Source of the DNA: Nansenia antarctica
Taxonomy: Eukaryota > Chordata > Actinopteri > Argentiniformes > Microstomatidae
Reading direction: 5' to 3'
Assembly: GCA_963989245.1 (NCBI GenBank)
Contig: OZ022349.1
Location: forward strand, 30,992,193-31,056,192
Length of the DNA: 64,000 nt
The notes beneath the pieces were generated by a model. The model was not told where the DNA came from and did no database searches. It saw only the letters and a program-made list of their open reading frames with translations. Positions 54,244 through 64,000 of this stretch are shown piece after piece. Position numbers and translations under genes: made by a program. How positions within the stretch are numbered: position 1 is the first letter of the stretch; each line of letters begins with the position of its first letter.

Positions 54244-54457
54244 TGTAGTATATTGCTATGTTTAGCATAGATCTGGGATTGATTGCTATTGCCTCCGTAG
54301 CATTACATCTTGACAATGTTATCATCGATTGACTAGTGGGGTCTAGTTGTGGTTGGAATGGTGAATAAAGACGCACGCTGAACGTTGCTCCAGAGACCAG
54401 AGTCATTATTATTATAAAGTGTATCTTGTAAGTCAGAGAGAACAACAAGACACAACA
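54244..54457 (+). repeat. 5' LTR of Gypsy 2
   Basis: 214 bp. It contains GAATAAAGACGC, a possible poly(A) signal. Confidence 0.95.
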
Positions 54458-54600
54458 TGGTGTCAGAAGATGTGACTTCTTCACAAATATAAGGAATTGC
54501 GAGGCGCCGTCGATCTACGCAGAAACTTTGTGGAGAACTATAGTTAGCTATCGACCCTGTGCGACGTTCGTTCGTAGTAGCTAGCGAGTGAAAGCAAAGC

Positions 54601-57600
54601 ATGGAACAGTTCAAGCCTCCCGCGCCGCTCATGCTCTCTGGAAACGTGAGTGAGAATTGGCGTCGGTGGAAACAACGTTTTGAACTGCATATGATTGCCA
54701 CTGGTGCAGATGATAAAGATGAGCATGTGAAAATAGCCATCATGCTGCACACCATAGGAGAAGAGGCATTAGAGGTATATAATACATTCACCATTGATTT
54801 TGAAGACCCAGCATACGAGACAATGAAAGAGATCATGGATGCATTTGAAGCATACTGTATCCCCAAAAAGAACATTGTTTTTGAACGTCACCAATTCTGG
54901 TCCCATTCTATGTCAGAGGGAGTTAGTGTCGACAAGTTTGTGACTGAACTCCGTCAGAAATGCAGAGACTGTGAGTTTGGTGCAGGTGAGAATGACACAT
55001 TGAGAGACAAAATGGTGTTTAGCCTAACTGATCCTCGCATGAAAGAGAGACTATTGAGAGAGACAGACCTAACCCTGGACAGAGCACTAACCATATGCAG
55101 AGCTGCAGAAGCTGCCAAGTCACAGCTGCAAGCTATGGGGACAGGGCACGCAGACGCCCCAGTTCAAGCACTGTCCAGAGGAACTACTAGCTACTCTGAG
55201 ATGAGAAGAGGATACAGAAAACAAAGATCGTCAGGAAGAGCAAATGAGCAGACGGACAGCACAAACACATGCGGGAAGTGTGGAGGGACACACCCGCCCC
55301 GCCAATGTCCTGCCTTCGGGACCACATGCCACAAATGCAACAAGAGAAACCATTGGTCCAAAGTGTGTGGCGCACCACAGCATGGGACAGTCACAGCAAG
55401 GGACGTCAGTCAACTTGAGAGCGAGGTAGATTCTTTATTTGTAGGCTCAGTGTTCTGTGTTAGGGTAGATAAGATCACGCAGCAGACAGACAACGCGTGG
55501 TACACCACAGTCAACCTCAGAGACACCCCGGTCAGATTCAAGCTGGACACGGGGGCGGAGGCGAACGTGCTTCCAATGTGCATTTTCGAGGAGATACCGG
55601 GGCCCCCACGACTAAAGCCTACACAGACACTTCTCATTGCCTATGGAGGAGCACGCCTGAAACCGAAAGGAACAGTGACATTCACGTGTGAGACACCCAA
55701 TAGAGCAAGAGCAAATCTAATTTTTTTTGTGACTGCACAGTCCACCACGCCCATCCTGGGCAGAGAAGCGTGCGAGACACTGCAGCTCGTGAGGAGAATA
55801 GAGACGCTTGCAGTCAAGGCACCAGCTACAAAAGAGGAGCTGGTGGAGCGGTACGCATCTGTCTTCAGTGGCCTGGGTGAGTTCCCCGGTGTGCACCACA
55901 TACACACAGACCCAAGTGTGGCCCCAGTCGTCCACGGATGCAGAAAGATCCCAGTCAGTGTCGTGGACAGACTGAAAACAACCCTGAAAGAGCTTGTAAA
56001 AAAGGACGTCATAGCACCTGTGACAGACCCGACCGAGTGGGTGAATAGCCTCGTCATCACTGAGAAAAAGAACGGATCACTGAGGGTGTGTTTGGATCCT
56101 CGTGATCTGAATGAGGCAATCAAGAGGCAGCACTACTCGATACCAACCCCGGAGGAAGTCCAGAGCAAGCTCTCTGGGAAGTCAATATTCACGATCCTGG
56201 ACGAGAAGGACGGATATTGGCAGGTGAGACTTGACGAGCCATCATCTATGCTGTGCACATTCAGTACGCCGTGGGGAAGATTCCGCTTTAAGAGACTTCC
56301 TTTTGGCATCAAGTCCGCCAGCGAAGTTTTTCAGCAGAAAAACTGTGAGGCTTTTGGAGACATCGAAGGAGTCCATATCATCGCAGACCATATGATAATC
56401 GCCGCCGCCACAGAAGAGGAACATGATGGCATCCTTCACAAGGTCATGGAGAGGGCACAGAGAGCCAACGTCATGTTCAACAAGGAAAAAATCCAGTACA
56501 AAATCAACACCGTCAGATACATGGGCCACGTCATTACACCAGTGGGAGTGAAACCGGATGACACAAAGGTGACGGCCATCAACAACATGCCGCCACCAGA
56601 GGACAAGACAGGGCTGCAGAGGCTGTTGGGGATGACAAGGTATTTGGCTCAGTATATCCCTGATGAAGCTTCAGTGACTGCCCCGCTCAGACAGCTGCTG
56701 AGGAGAGATGCAGCTTGGCAGTGGAACCATGAACATGATGATGCTTTAATCAAGCTGAAGTCAGCCCTCACCAACGCCCCTGTGCTGAAGTTCTATGACC
56801 AAGCCATGCCTCTCACCATACAGGCTGACGCGTCGAAAGATGGACTGGGAGCTTGTCTTCTCCAGGAGGGGAGACCGCTGTGCTATGCCTCACGAGCTCT
56901 CACAGAAGCTGAGAGAAACTACGCCCAAATAGAGAAGGAGTTGCTGGCGATAGTGTTCGCAGCCAAACGCTTCCACCAGTATGTTTACGGCAACACTGTT
57001 ACAGTCCAATCTGATCACAAGCCACTTGAAGTGATTTTTAAGAAACACCTGAGCAAAGCCCCAGCAAGACTACAGCGCATGTTGCTCCAGCTTCAACGGT
57101 ATGATTTGAAAATAACATACACGCCAGGAAAAGACATGCACGTCGCCGACACCCTTTCCCGCGCGTTTGTCACCGAACAGGCCGACAGTGGAAAAGAGGA
57201 CCTCTTCGAGGAGAGAGTGATCCACACGATGGAGGCTACTGCTGCCATGAGCTCAGACATGCTCAAGATGCTCAAAGAAGCCACAGCAGCTGACGAGACA
57301 CTACAGGCAGTGGCTGAGAGACACCGCAGCGGCTGGCCCCAAAGACGACGTAGTGTGCCCGCCAGTCTCTACCAATACTGGCCTCAGCGGCACATTATCC
57401 ACATCAGGGACGGACTACTGATGACCGGCGACAGAATTGTGATTCCTCAAGCCGCCAGACAGGTGATACTAGAGAGACTACACCTCGCACATCAAGGTAT
57501 CCAGAGGACAAAGGCACAGGCCCGACAAGTCGTGTACTGGCCGGGAATGACTCGTGACATCGACAACGCAGTGGAGAGATGCTCTCCGTGTCAACAACTC

Positions 57601-58575
57601 CAACCACAGAACCAGAGAGAGCCCCTCATGTCACATGATATCCCTGAGATACCATGGCTAAAGGTCGGGGCTGACATCTTTGAGCTCCAGGGCCAGGCAT
57701 ACCTTGTCGTGGTGGACTATCTGTCCAAGTACCCAGAGGTGCTCCATCTACCTGACAAGACCGCTCACACAGTCATCCGCAAGATGAAAGCAGTCTACGC
57801 GAGGCACGGGATCCCAAAAGAGCTGGTAAGCGACCATGTTCCTTTTGCAAGTGCAGAGATGAGGGAGTTTGCAGCATCCTGGGGAATACAGCTCATTCAC
57901 TCCAGCCCTGCATATCCTCAATCCAACGGTCTGGCAGAGAGGATGGTGAAGACGGTCAAACATGCACTCAAGAAAGCTTTGCAGACCAACATAGACCCCC
58001 ATCTAGCCCTGCTAGCATTGAGAAACACTCCAATAACAGGCACAGATGTTTCCCCAGCTCAGGTGCTTATGTGAAGAGTACTACGAAGCACGCTGCCCTG
58101 CTCTACAGCTGTTCTACAGCCAGCTACCCCGAGAGGAGTTCATGCCAGGCTGAAAGATCTCCAAACCAGACAGGAGCACTACTACAACCGCAACTCACAG
58201 CCCTTACCTGAGTTTGCTCCTGGTGCAACGGTTCACATGGAAACGAGACGTGGATGGATGCCAGCCAGAGTCCTAAACCAACGAGAAGAGCCACGGTCAT
58301 ACAACGTGAGAAGCCCGTCTGGTGTTGTCTTCAGAAGGAACAGACGTCATCTCAGGCGTATTCATCCAAGTCTGCATCAAGAGAGAGATCCTGAGCCACT
58401 GGAGCAGCCTGCACCTGTGAGCCCGCTGGGAGGACCCCCAGAGTCACCGGATCATCCAGCTCAGCACCCGTCCTCCTGTGAGGGCGAGAGCTCCACTCCT
58501 ACCTGCCGCACCAGAAGTGGCAGAGCTGTGGCGCTTCCGGCAAGGTATCAAGACTTTGAGATGGGCCAACGCTGA
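54601..58575 (+). pseudogene. Gypsy 2 Gag-Pol fusion, one stop and an altered RT active site
   Basis: The ATG at 54601 opens a single frame. Gag has no separate stop. CCHC fingers are at residues 224-257 (CGKCGGTHPPRQC, CHKCNKRNHWSKVC). The protease DTGA is at 316-319. RT follows, in which the usual double-Asp catalytic motif reads A-D-H (residues 595-597), so one catalytic aspartate is histidine in this copy. RNase H has QADASKDGLGACL. The integrase HHCC starts near 961 (HLAHQG, CSPCQQL), and its core acidic residues are at about D1025, D1078 and E1113. TGA at 58072-58074 ends the first 1157 codons. The same frame continues open to 58575 with the rest of the integrase tail. Two lesions in pol argue this copy cannot move by itself. 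Confidence 0.9.
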
Positions 58576-58918
58576 AGGTTGTGCTCCACCAGGGTTAAGT
58601 ACTAGTGACCTCTGACCCTTAGTTTAGTTAGTTACTAGATGATAGTTGGACACATTTAGAAAGTGTGGTATGTTTACAAGTTTGATTTTACTCCAAGTGA
58701 AAGTTCACAAGTTACTTGACAAGTTATAGTCAGGTCTGCACTGTTATTGTTTAGATCATACACATTAGTAGTGAGTACAGTGAGTACAGTTCTTAAAGAA
58801 GAAGATCAATCCATCGACTGAAGCCATAAGGCTCAGTGACACTTATTGTCTGTTTCATCTTTTCAGAGACTAATTTTCAGTTGACCCAAGAGAGACTTTT
58901 AATGCTTAAAAGGGGGGA

Positions 58919-59132
58919 TGTAGTATATTGCTATGTTTAGCATAGATCTGGGATTGATTGCTATTGCCTCCGTAGCATTACATCTTGACAATGTTATCAT
59001 CGATTGACTAGTGGGGTCTAGTTGTGGTTGGAATGGTGAATAAAGACGCACGCTGAACGTTGCTCCAGAGACCAGAGTCATTATTATTATAAAGTGTATC
59101 TTGTAAGTCAGAGAGAACAACAAGACACAACA
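58919..59132 (+). repeat. 3' LTR of Gypsy 2
   Basis: 214 bp, no differences seen from the 5' LTR. Confidence 0.95.
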
Positions 59133-59137
59133 CATTG

Positions 59138-59296
59138 CCAATGGACATAGCATTGAAACAAATGACCTTTCACCACACATTACAAGTTTATTTTTCATTT
59201 ACCCACACCATATACAACTTTGAGGACATTTCATTTCAATAACCCCTTTCATAAGTTATTTTCTGGGTAATTAAATATAGTGCACCATATACATTT
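59138..59296. other. Unassigned sequence right of Gypsy 2
   Basis: Shares the CATTG target with the left flank, so it continues the sequence ending at 54243. Not recognised. Confidence 0.35.
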
Positions 59297-60905
59297 ATGG
59301 CACATGTGGCAGTGCCACAATCTCTCCCATGTTTCACAGAGGTTCAACAGAGCCACATTATGGAAATCCTTAGAGGAATGAAATCATGCACTTGTGCCCT
59401 GGACCCCATTCCCACTGCTCTGCTCAAGTCATACGCCAACCTTGCCTTCCTGTCCAAGGTGCTAGTGAAGGAAGTTGCTTCCCAACTCCAGGATCACCTC
59501 AAACACAACAACCTGTTTGAAAGATTTCAGTCAGGCTTTCGCTCAGCCCACAGTACAGAAACGGCTATGCTAGGGGTGACGAATGAACTGCTGATGACAT
59601 CCTCCTGGACCTGACAGCAGCATTTGACATGGTGGATCACACTATCCTCCTAGAGCGCTTCCACACCACCATTGGACTCTCAGACTCTGCACTGAAGTGG
59701 TTTCAGTCCTATCTCTCTGGCAGGACTGAATACGTCTCACTGGGAGGATGCAAGTCCAGACTTCTCCCTGTTACCTGTGGTGTTCCACAGGGGTCGGTTC
59801 TCGGCCCCATCCTCTTCATCACCTACATGCTCCCCCTCGGTCGTGTCATCACCAGATATGGGATGTCTTTCCATTGTTATGCTGATGACACACAGCTCTA
59901 CATTAAAACTGCCCCAAGCCCCTCTGCAGCCATGTCATGTCTCACCACCTGTCTTGAGGAGATAAAGGCATGGATGAACAACAACTTCCTTCAGTTAAAC
60001 AGTTACAAATCCGAAGCTCTTCTTGTTGGCACCCCACACCAGGTTCAGTCTTCGCCCATATCACAGCTCACCTTCGAGGGTCAAGTCATCCCCTTCTCCT
60101 CCTCAGTCTCAAATCTGGGGGTTAGGTTTGACCCTCACCTGACCTTCAGTGACCATATAAAACACCTGTGCAAAACCTCCTTCTATCATCTCAGAAATAT
60201 TTCCAAACTCCGTCCCACTCTAACCCTGTCAGATGCAGAGAACTTGTCCATGCCTTTGACTACTGCAATCCGCTCTTCATCGGGATTCCTGGCAAAAGCA
60301 TACAGAAGCTGCCATACATCCAGAACAGCGCTGCCAGGATCCTGATGAGAGTCCACAAATACAAGCACATAACCCCCGTTCTACACTCACTACACTGGCT
60401 CCCTGTCTCATTCAGGGTTGACTACAAAGTCCTTCTTCTCACCCACAAATGCATCAACGGACACGCACCTCCCTATCTACAAGAACTCATCACTCCACAA
60501 ACCTCCACCCGCACCCTCAGGTCTTCAAACAGTTTGCTCCTCCAGGTCCCCAATACCAGGCTCCGCACCATGGGGGACCGAGCCTTCTGTTCGGCTGCGC
60601 CGTGCCTGTGGAACAGCCTTCCTAGCCAGCTAAGGGCAGTACAGAGCCTGTGGAACAGCCTTCCTAGCCAGCTAAGGGCAGTACAGAGCCTGAGGAACAG
60701 CCTTCCTAGCCAGCTAAGGGCAGTACAGAGCCTGGACTCTTTTAAGACAGGCCTTTGACTGTTGAACTGTGTTCATTCTTGTGATTTATTTTGTGTTTTT
60801 TTACTATGTTTTTAACTTATTATGTTTTAGTTTTTTTTACTCTGTAGCACTCTGAGATTCTTTTGAATGAAAAGTGCAATACAAATAAAATGCATTATTA
60901 TTATT
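59297..60905 (+). pseudogene. L2-like LINE, RT to 3' end, frameshifted and internally deleted
   Basis: Three frames in order: 59297-59614 with LFERFQSGFRSAHSTETA; 59629-60345 with CGVPQGSVLGPILF and the catalytic YADDTQLY; and 60168-60758 with HITPVLHSLHWLPVSFRVDY. A block expected between LLKSY and LSKVL is missing. A 42-bp in-frame unit encoding LWNSLPSQLRAVQS is tripled at about 60609-60734. The 3' end is GTGCAATACAAATAAAATGC plus an (ATT)n tail. It is dead, but the RT motif is intact. Confidence 0.8.
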
Positions 60906-61174
60906 TATAGTTAATAACACTTTAGTTAGCTAGCTAAACTAGCAAAGTAGCCTGTTGTGTACCCAGGCTTGAGACAGGGTTTTATATTGTAGTAATATTA
61001 ATGTAACTTACATTACATTTACAGAAGATTCCTTGTTTGTAGCCCCTCTAAGTTGTAATGAGATCTGCCCCAATTACTGCACCCTGACTATATTTTAGTT
61101 TAGAATAAAGTTGGTAATTTAATGTCAAACTAGATGTATCCCTCTATTTCAGAGACCCACATCATCAGCAGTAA
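60906..61174. other. Unassigned sequence
   Basis: AT-rich, no ORF. Confidence 0.35.
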
Positions 61175-61229
61175 GTGTAAGTCTAATGATGGATCCAACT
61201 TCAGGTGAATGCAGCAGCAACCTGCCAAG

Positions 61230-61437
61230 AAAGCGGCATGGACAGCATCATCCACTGCTCTGATGATGGACAGCATCATCCACTGCTCTGATGATGGACA
61301 GCATCATCCACTGCTCTGATGATGGACAGCATCATCCACTGCTCTGATCATGGACAGCATCATCCACTGCTCTGATCATGGACAGCATCATCCACTGCTC
61401 TGATGATGGACAGCATCATCCACTGCTCTGATGATGA
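61230..61437. repeat. 28-bp minisatellite (CTGATGATGGACAGCATCATCCACTGCT)
   Basis: About seven copies; two carry GATCATGG instead of GATGATGG. Confidence 0.95.
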
Positions 61438-61980
61438 CTCGCACTCAAACCGGGTGTCACCCTAAAACCTGGACTCATGGAGAACTTTGTTGAGGGCGGC
61501 AGAAATCAGAAAACATCTCCCAATTTTGGACCACACCTACCACCGGACTCCATATACCTACAGCTTTCACTGCCTTGTGGGCTAAATAAATGTAACTGTT
61601 CATCTGCCTCCGCCTCAGTGTCCTGCATTCGGGTCCACTCCCGTACAGAACGTAGGCTAACACACATTTTAAATGACAGCAGTCCATACTATAAGGGGGG
61701 ATAAGGTATTAAACTACCAACAACAAGGTCCAACAAGGTCTATCACATCAAATAATAATCTAGGGATGTATAGTAATTAATTACTGTCTTTATCCAATCT
61801 GTGGTCCAAATGTTCTTTAAAGATATGCAAATTAACTCATATTTTAAGTAGATAATGCATCATTTGCATATTTAAACAGAACATTTCTGAAAACGTGTAA
61901 AACAAAAAAATATTGTCTCAATGTAAGTCATCAACTGGGGAAGTTTCATGGTGATATCTATTAGGTAAAATGTTTTACCC
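61438..61980. other. Unassigned sequence, partly shared with 44.5-44.7 kb
   Basis: Contains GGTCTATCACATCAAATAAT at about 61738 and a direct repeat of it near 62731. The last ~150 bp match 44.5-44.65 kb in inverse orientation. Confidence 0.4.
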
Positions 61981-62394
61981 ATCAAAAAGTCCCCTGCCAT
62001 ATTCTGCTCCCCTTCGCGTGAGTCGCACGTAGCTCGGGCTGTGCTTGTGATAGAGACATGAGCCAGATGTCCTTTATGCGCCTGGGTCTCCTGAACAAGT
62101 AGAGACCAACCCCGATCAGAACTTCCTACGCTGAGCTATGGTAACTTTCCCGCACCTACCGCACAATACCTCCGGAAAACCGCAAAAATTAGGCATTCAC
62201 CGGTAGGGGGTAGGTGCGGGAAAGTTACCATAGCTCATCGTAGGAATCATTGATCGACTCGGGGTTGGTCTCTACGTGTTTAGGAGACTCAGGCGCATAA
62301 AGAACATGAAAGGGCTCATGTCTCTATCACAACCACAGCACAGCTACGCGCGAATCATGCGAAGGGGAGCAAGATATGGCAGGGGACTTTTTCT
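61981..62394. mobile_element. Foldback element, copy 2 (~180-bp inverted arms)
   Basis: The arms start AAAAAGTCCCCTGCCATATT and end, inverted, GATATGGCAGGGGACTTTTT. A ~50-nt loop holds ACCTCCGGAAAACCGCAAAA. It matches copy 1 at 44.1-44.5 kb in the opposite orientation. Confidence 0.8.
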
Positions 62395-62447
62395 GTCAAA
62401 ACTCCGGTTTTGAAGAAAAGCACTCCATACCTTTAAGAGGTGATAAC

Positions 62448-62698
62448 CAGTGGCGGCTGGCCGATAGAGGGCGCTGGGGCGCCGCCCCCACCTTCACTTC
62501 CTAGTTCCCCACCTTCACTTCCTAGTTGCGATTTGTAAAAGTTTTTTTTTTAAATAAACATTGTTTATTCACAAAATGCGGCTGATATTCTGTCGGCGCC
62601 TATCAGCATTCATTAAAAATCCTCCAATACAATAAACATTTTATCTGTGTGTGTGTAAAATTCACTGTTAAAATACATAGGGGGAGGCTACACTACTT
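62448..62698 (+). mobile_element. 251-bp hAT MITE with perfect 8-bp target duplication
   Basis: GTGATAAC occurs at 62440-62447 and 62699-62706. The left end is CAGTGGCGGCTGG. The right end, read inversely, begins AAGTAGTG, a degenerate match. The body equals the hAT 5' region at 43893-44107 and then jumps to the far terminus, as expected of a deletion derivative. Confidence 0.8.
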
Positions 62699-62706
62699 GT
62701 GATAAC

Positions 62707-63370
62707 CACTAATAAGCTGCCAAACCAAAAGGTCTATCATATCAAAACATAATCTAGGGATGTATAGGAATAAAAAAAATCACATCTAGAATTTGCCCAG
62801 AATTTGGTAATGAAAAATGGTTTGGCCCAAGGACTACATGTCTCTCTCCCTTCTCTTCTAAACTCCAGGGTTTTTAAAGGGCGCTGCAGCCAATCCGCTC
62901 GTTAGTGCAGTCAATCAACCCAGGGCAGCTGTGCCCATAAACATGCCCGCGAACCTCCCCTGATTAGTCCCATTTTCATCTTGTGACATAACCATGGATA
63001 ACATGACGGATAATGTTACAACTGGTTTCATTTTCAAGTTTTTGTGCAGCGGAAGCCGGCAAAGATATGAGCAAATGGTCAAAAGAAGAAGGATGAGGAA
63101 AAAGAGAGCCAAATGCTTAGCTATGTTCATGTTCATTCTGTAGTTACCGCCAAGGAACCGGCGCAGAATTGTGATGATTGTCTCTCTGTCACTCTAGAGT
63201 GACGTAAAAGTCGCATTAAATGCGACATGACAGTTCAGACGGCAAGCGCGTTAAATATCAGACATGTATCCGGTATAATACCAACTCTGAACGATCCAGG
63301 TCGGATTTTAAAAAGGCAGATTTCATGTGACTTGCGCTGTTCACACGGTCATGGTTGACTGAGTGAGTAC
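62707..63370. other. Unassigned sequence with a possible DNA-transposon end
   Basis: Near 63340 GCTGTTCACACGGTCATG resembles, inverted, the motif at about 36100. No ORF of note. Confidence 0.3.
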
Positions 63371-64000
63371 ACCTGTCCGGTCGTTACTGATCGTTAGTCG
63401 GGAGCGGCTGCAAACCTGCTGCATTCACTGAACCTCCATTAATATCCGGTCACTCTGAGAGCGACAGCCTCCTGACACAAAGACTCGTGACAACAAGACA
63501 AGGGAGTCTATCTGTGGGAGTCCATCGAGGAAGGCCTGAGAGGAAGGCCAGGGCACTAAGAACTAAGTATCTTCTCTTCCATTTGTTGGGGGTGCTTGTC
63601 TCTTGTCATATTTGTCTACTTTGAGTGCACTTAGCCTATCCTACTTCTGTTTGTCCATTAACCCTCTTCCCCTCTACTGACTAATATCACAATGTGCTTT
63701 CTCCCTATTCCTGTTCTTCTGACACTCAGGAGGACACAGACACTAAATCCCCCCTCGCAACCCTTCTAATCTCATCTATCCACCTTCTTCTACTGACCAT
63801 GATTTCAGTGCCGTGGGCGGTCTTTGGAACTGCCAGACAGCGGTCCGGAAAGCAGAGGCTATCTCAGCTTATGCGTCGTTCATGGCCCTCAATTTCTTAA
63901 CCCTAATCCTGGATCTTACCTGAAAACACAGCTACACCAGCAGCCCTCTCTGATGCCTACTTCTTTTCTCATTCCCCTAGACTCTCTGGTCGAGGGGGAG
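63371..64000 (+). mobile_element. 5' end of an L2-like LINE (UTR and start of endonuclease), cut by window edge
   Basis: From about 63800 one frame reads AVGGLWNCQTAVRKAEAISA then YASFMALNFLTL, and a second frame continues PENTATPAALSDAYFFSHSP and GRGG. These are the first blocks of the endonuclease domain of fish L2-type LINEs. At least one frameshift separates them. The upstream ~400 bp are probably its 5' UTR. Confidence 0.65.

Larger units (their letters stand above)
54244..59132 (+). mobile_element. Gypsy (Ty3-type) LTR retrotransposon 2, 4.9 kb
   Basis: Two 214-bp LTRs (TGTAGTATATTG...GACACAACA) appear identical. The 5-bp CATTG at 54239-54243 and 59133-59137 is a perfect target duplication. 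TGGTGTCAGAAG directly follows the left LTR as primer-binding site, and AAAAGGGGGGA precedes the right LTR as polypurine tract. One Gag-Pol frame fills the interior. Identical LTRs mean very recent insertion. Confidence 0.95.

Overview
The window is vertebrate, almost certainly teleost fish, nuclear DNA. It carries the 3' end of one host gene, a T-type (Cav3) voltage-gated calcium channel alpha-1 subunit that best matches cacna1g (Cav3.1). The rest is transposable elements and tandem repeats of kinds typical of fish: L2-like LINE tails, an R2/NeSL/Hero-like LINE, Tc1, hAT, piggyBac and Harbinger-like elements, Gypsy and ERV-like LTR elements, and very long CA, GA and CT microsatellites. There is no bacterial gene, operon or CRISPR array.

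1-15.8 kb: three 3' coding exons of cacna1g on the + strand (1062-1296, 6737-6924 and 13658-14699) with matching splice phases, then the 3' UTR. Intron 1 holds a small MITE, a nearly complete EN+RT LINE (2121-5519) and a 15-bp minisatellite. Intron 2 holds a 550-bp polypyrimidine tract, a hAT-like element with an L2 fragment inside it, and a minisatellite split by a second hAT-like element that itself contains further elements.

15.8-23 kb: a 2.65-kb minisatellite with a 948-bp higher-order period, a second tandem array, a 1.1-kb Harbinger-like non-autonomous element, and largely unassigned sequence.

23-43 kb: an 8.7-kb Gypsy element on the - strand with near-identical LTRs; a hAT MITE with a Tc1 relic inside; two piggyBac-like MITEs; a short ERV-like element with identical 350-bp LTRs that keeps only an RNase H / integrase-zinc reading frame; a solo-LTR-like segment; a MITE-like element; a 16-bp minisatellite; and an internally deleted relative of the 2.1-kb LINE that still has an open N-terminal frame.

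43-64 kb: a BED-zinc-finger exon that looks like the 5' end of a hAT transposon, next to a foldback element; an R2/NeSL/Hero-like LINE with a 100-bp tandem duplication in its coding region; a 3.4-kb piggyBac element with an intron-containing transposase; a second Gypsy element with identical LTRs and a perfect 5-bp target duplication; L2-like LINE pieces; a second, inverted copy of the foldback/hAT assembly; and the start of another L2-like LINE running off the right edge.

The elements do not form one pathway. The common thread is repeated nested insertion around a neuronal ion-channel gene, with several young insertions (near-identical or identical LTRs, intact target duplications) among old ones. 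Base positions were counted by hand and may be off by a few bases at element edges. Family names rest on recognised protein motifs and termini, not on a database search.
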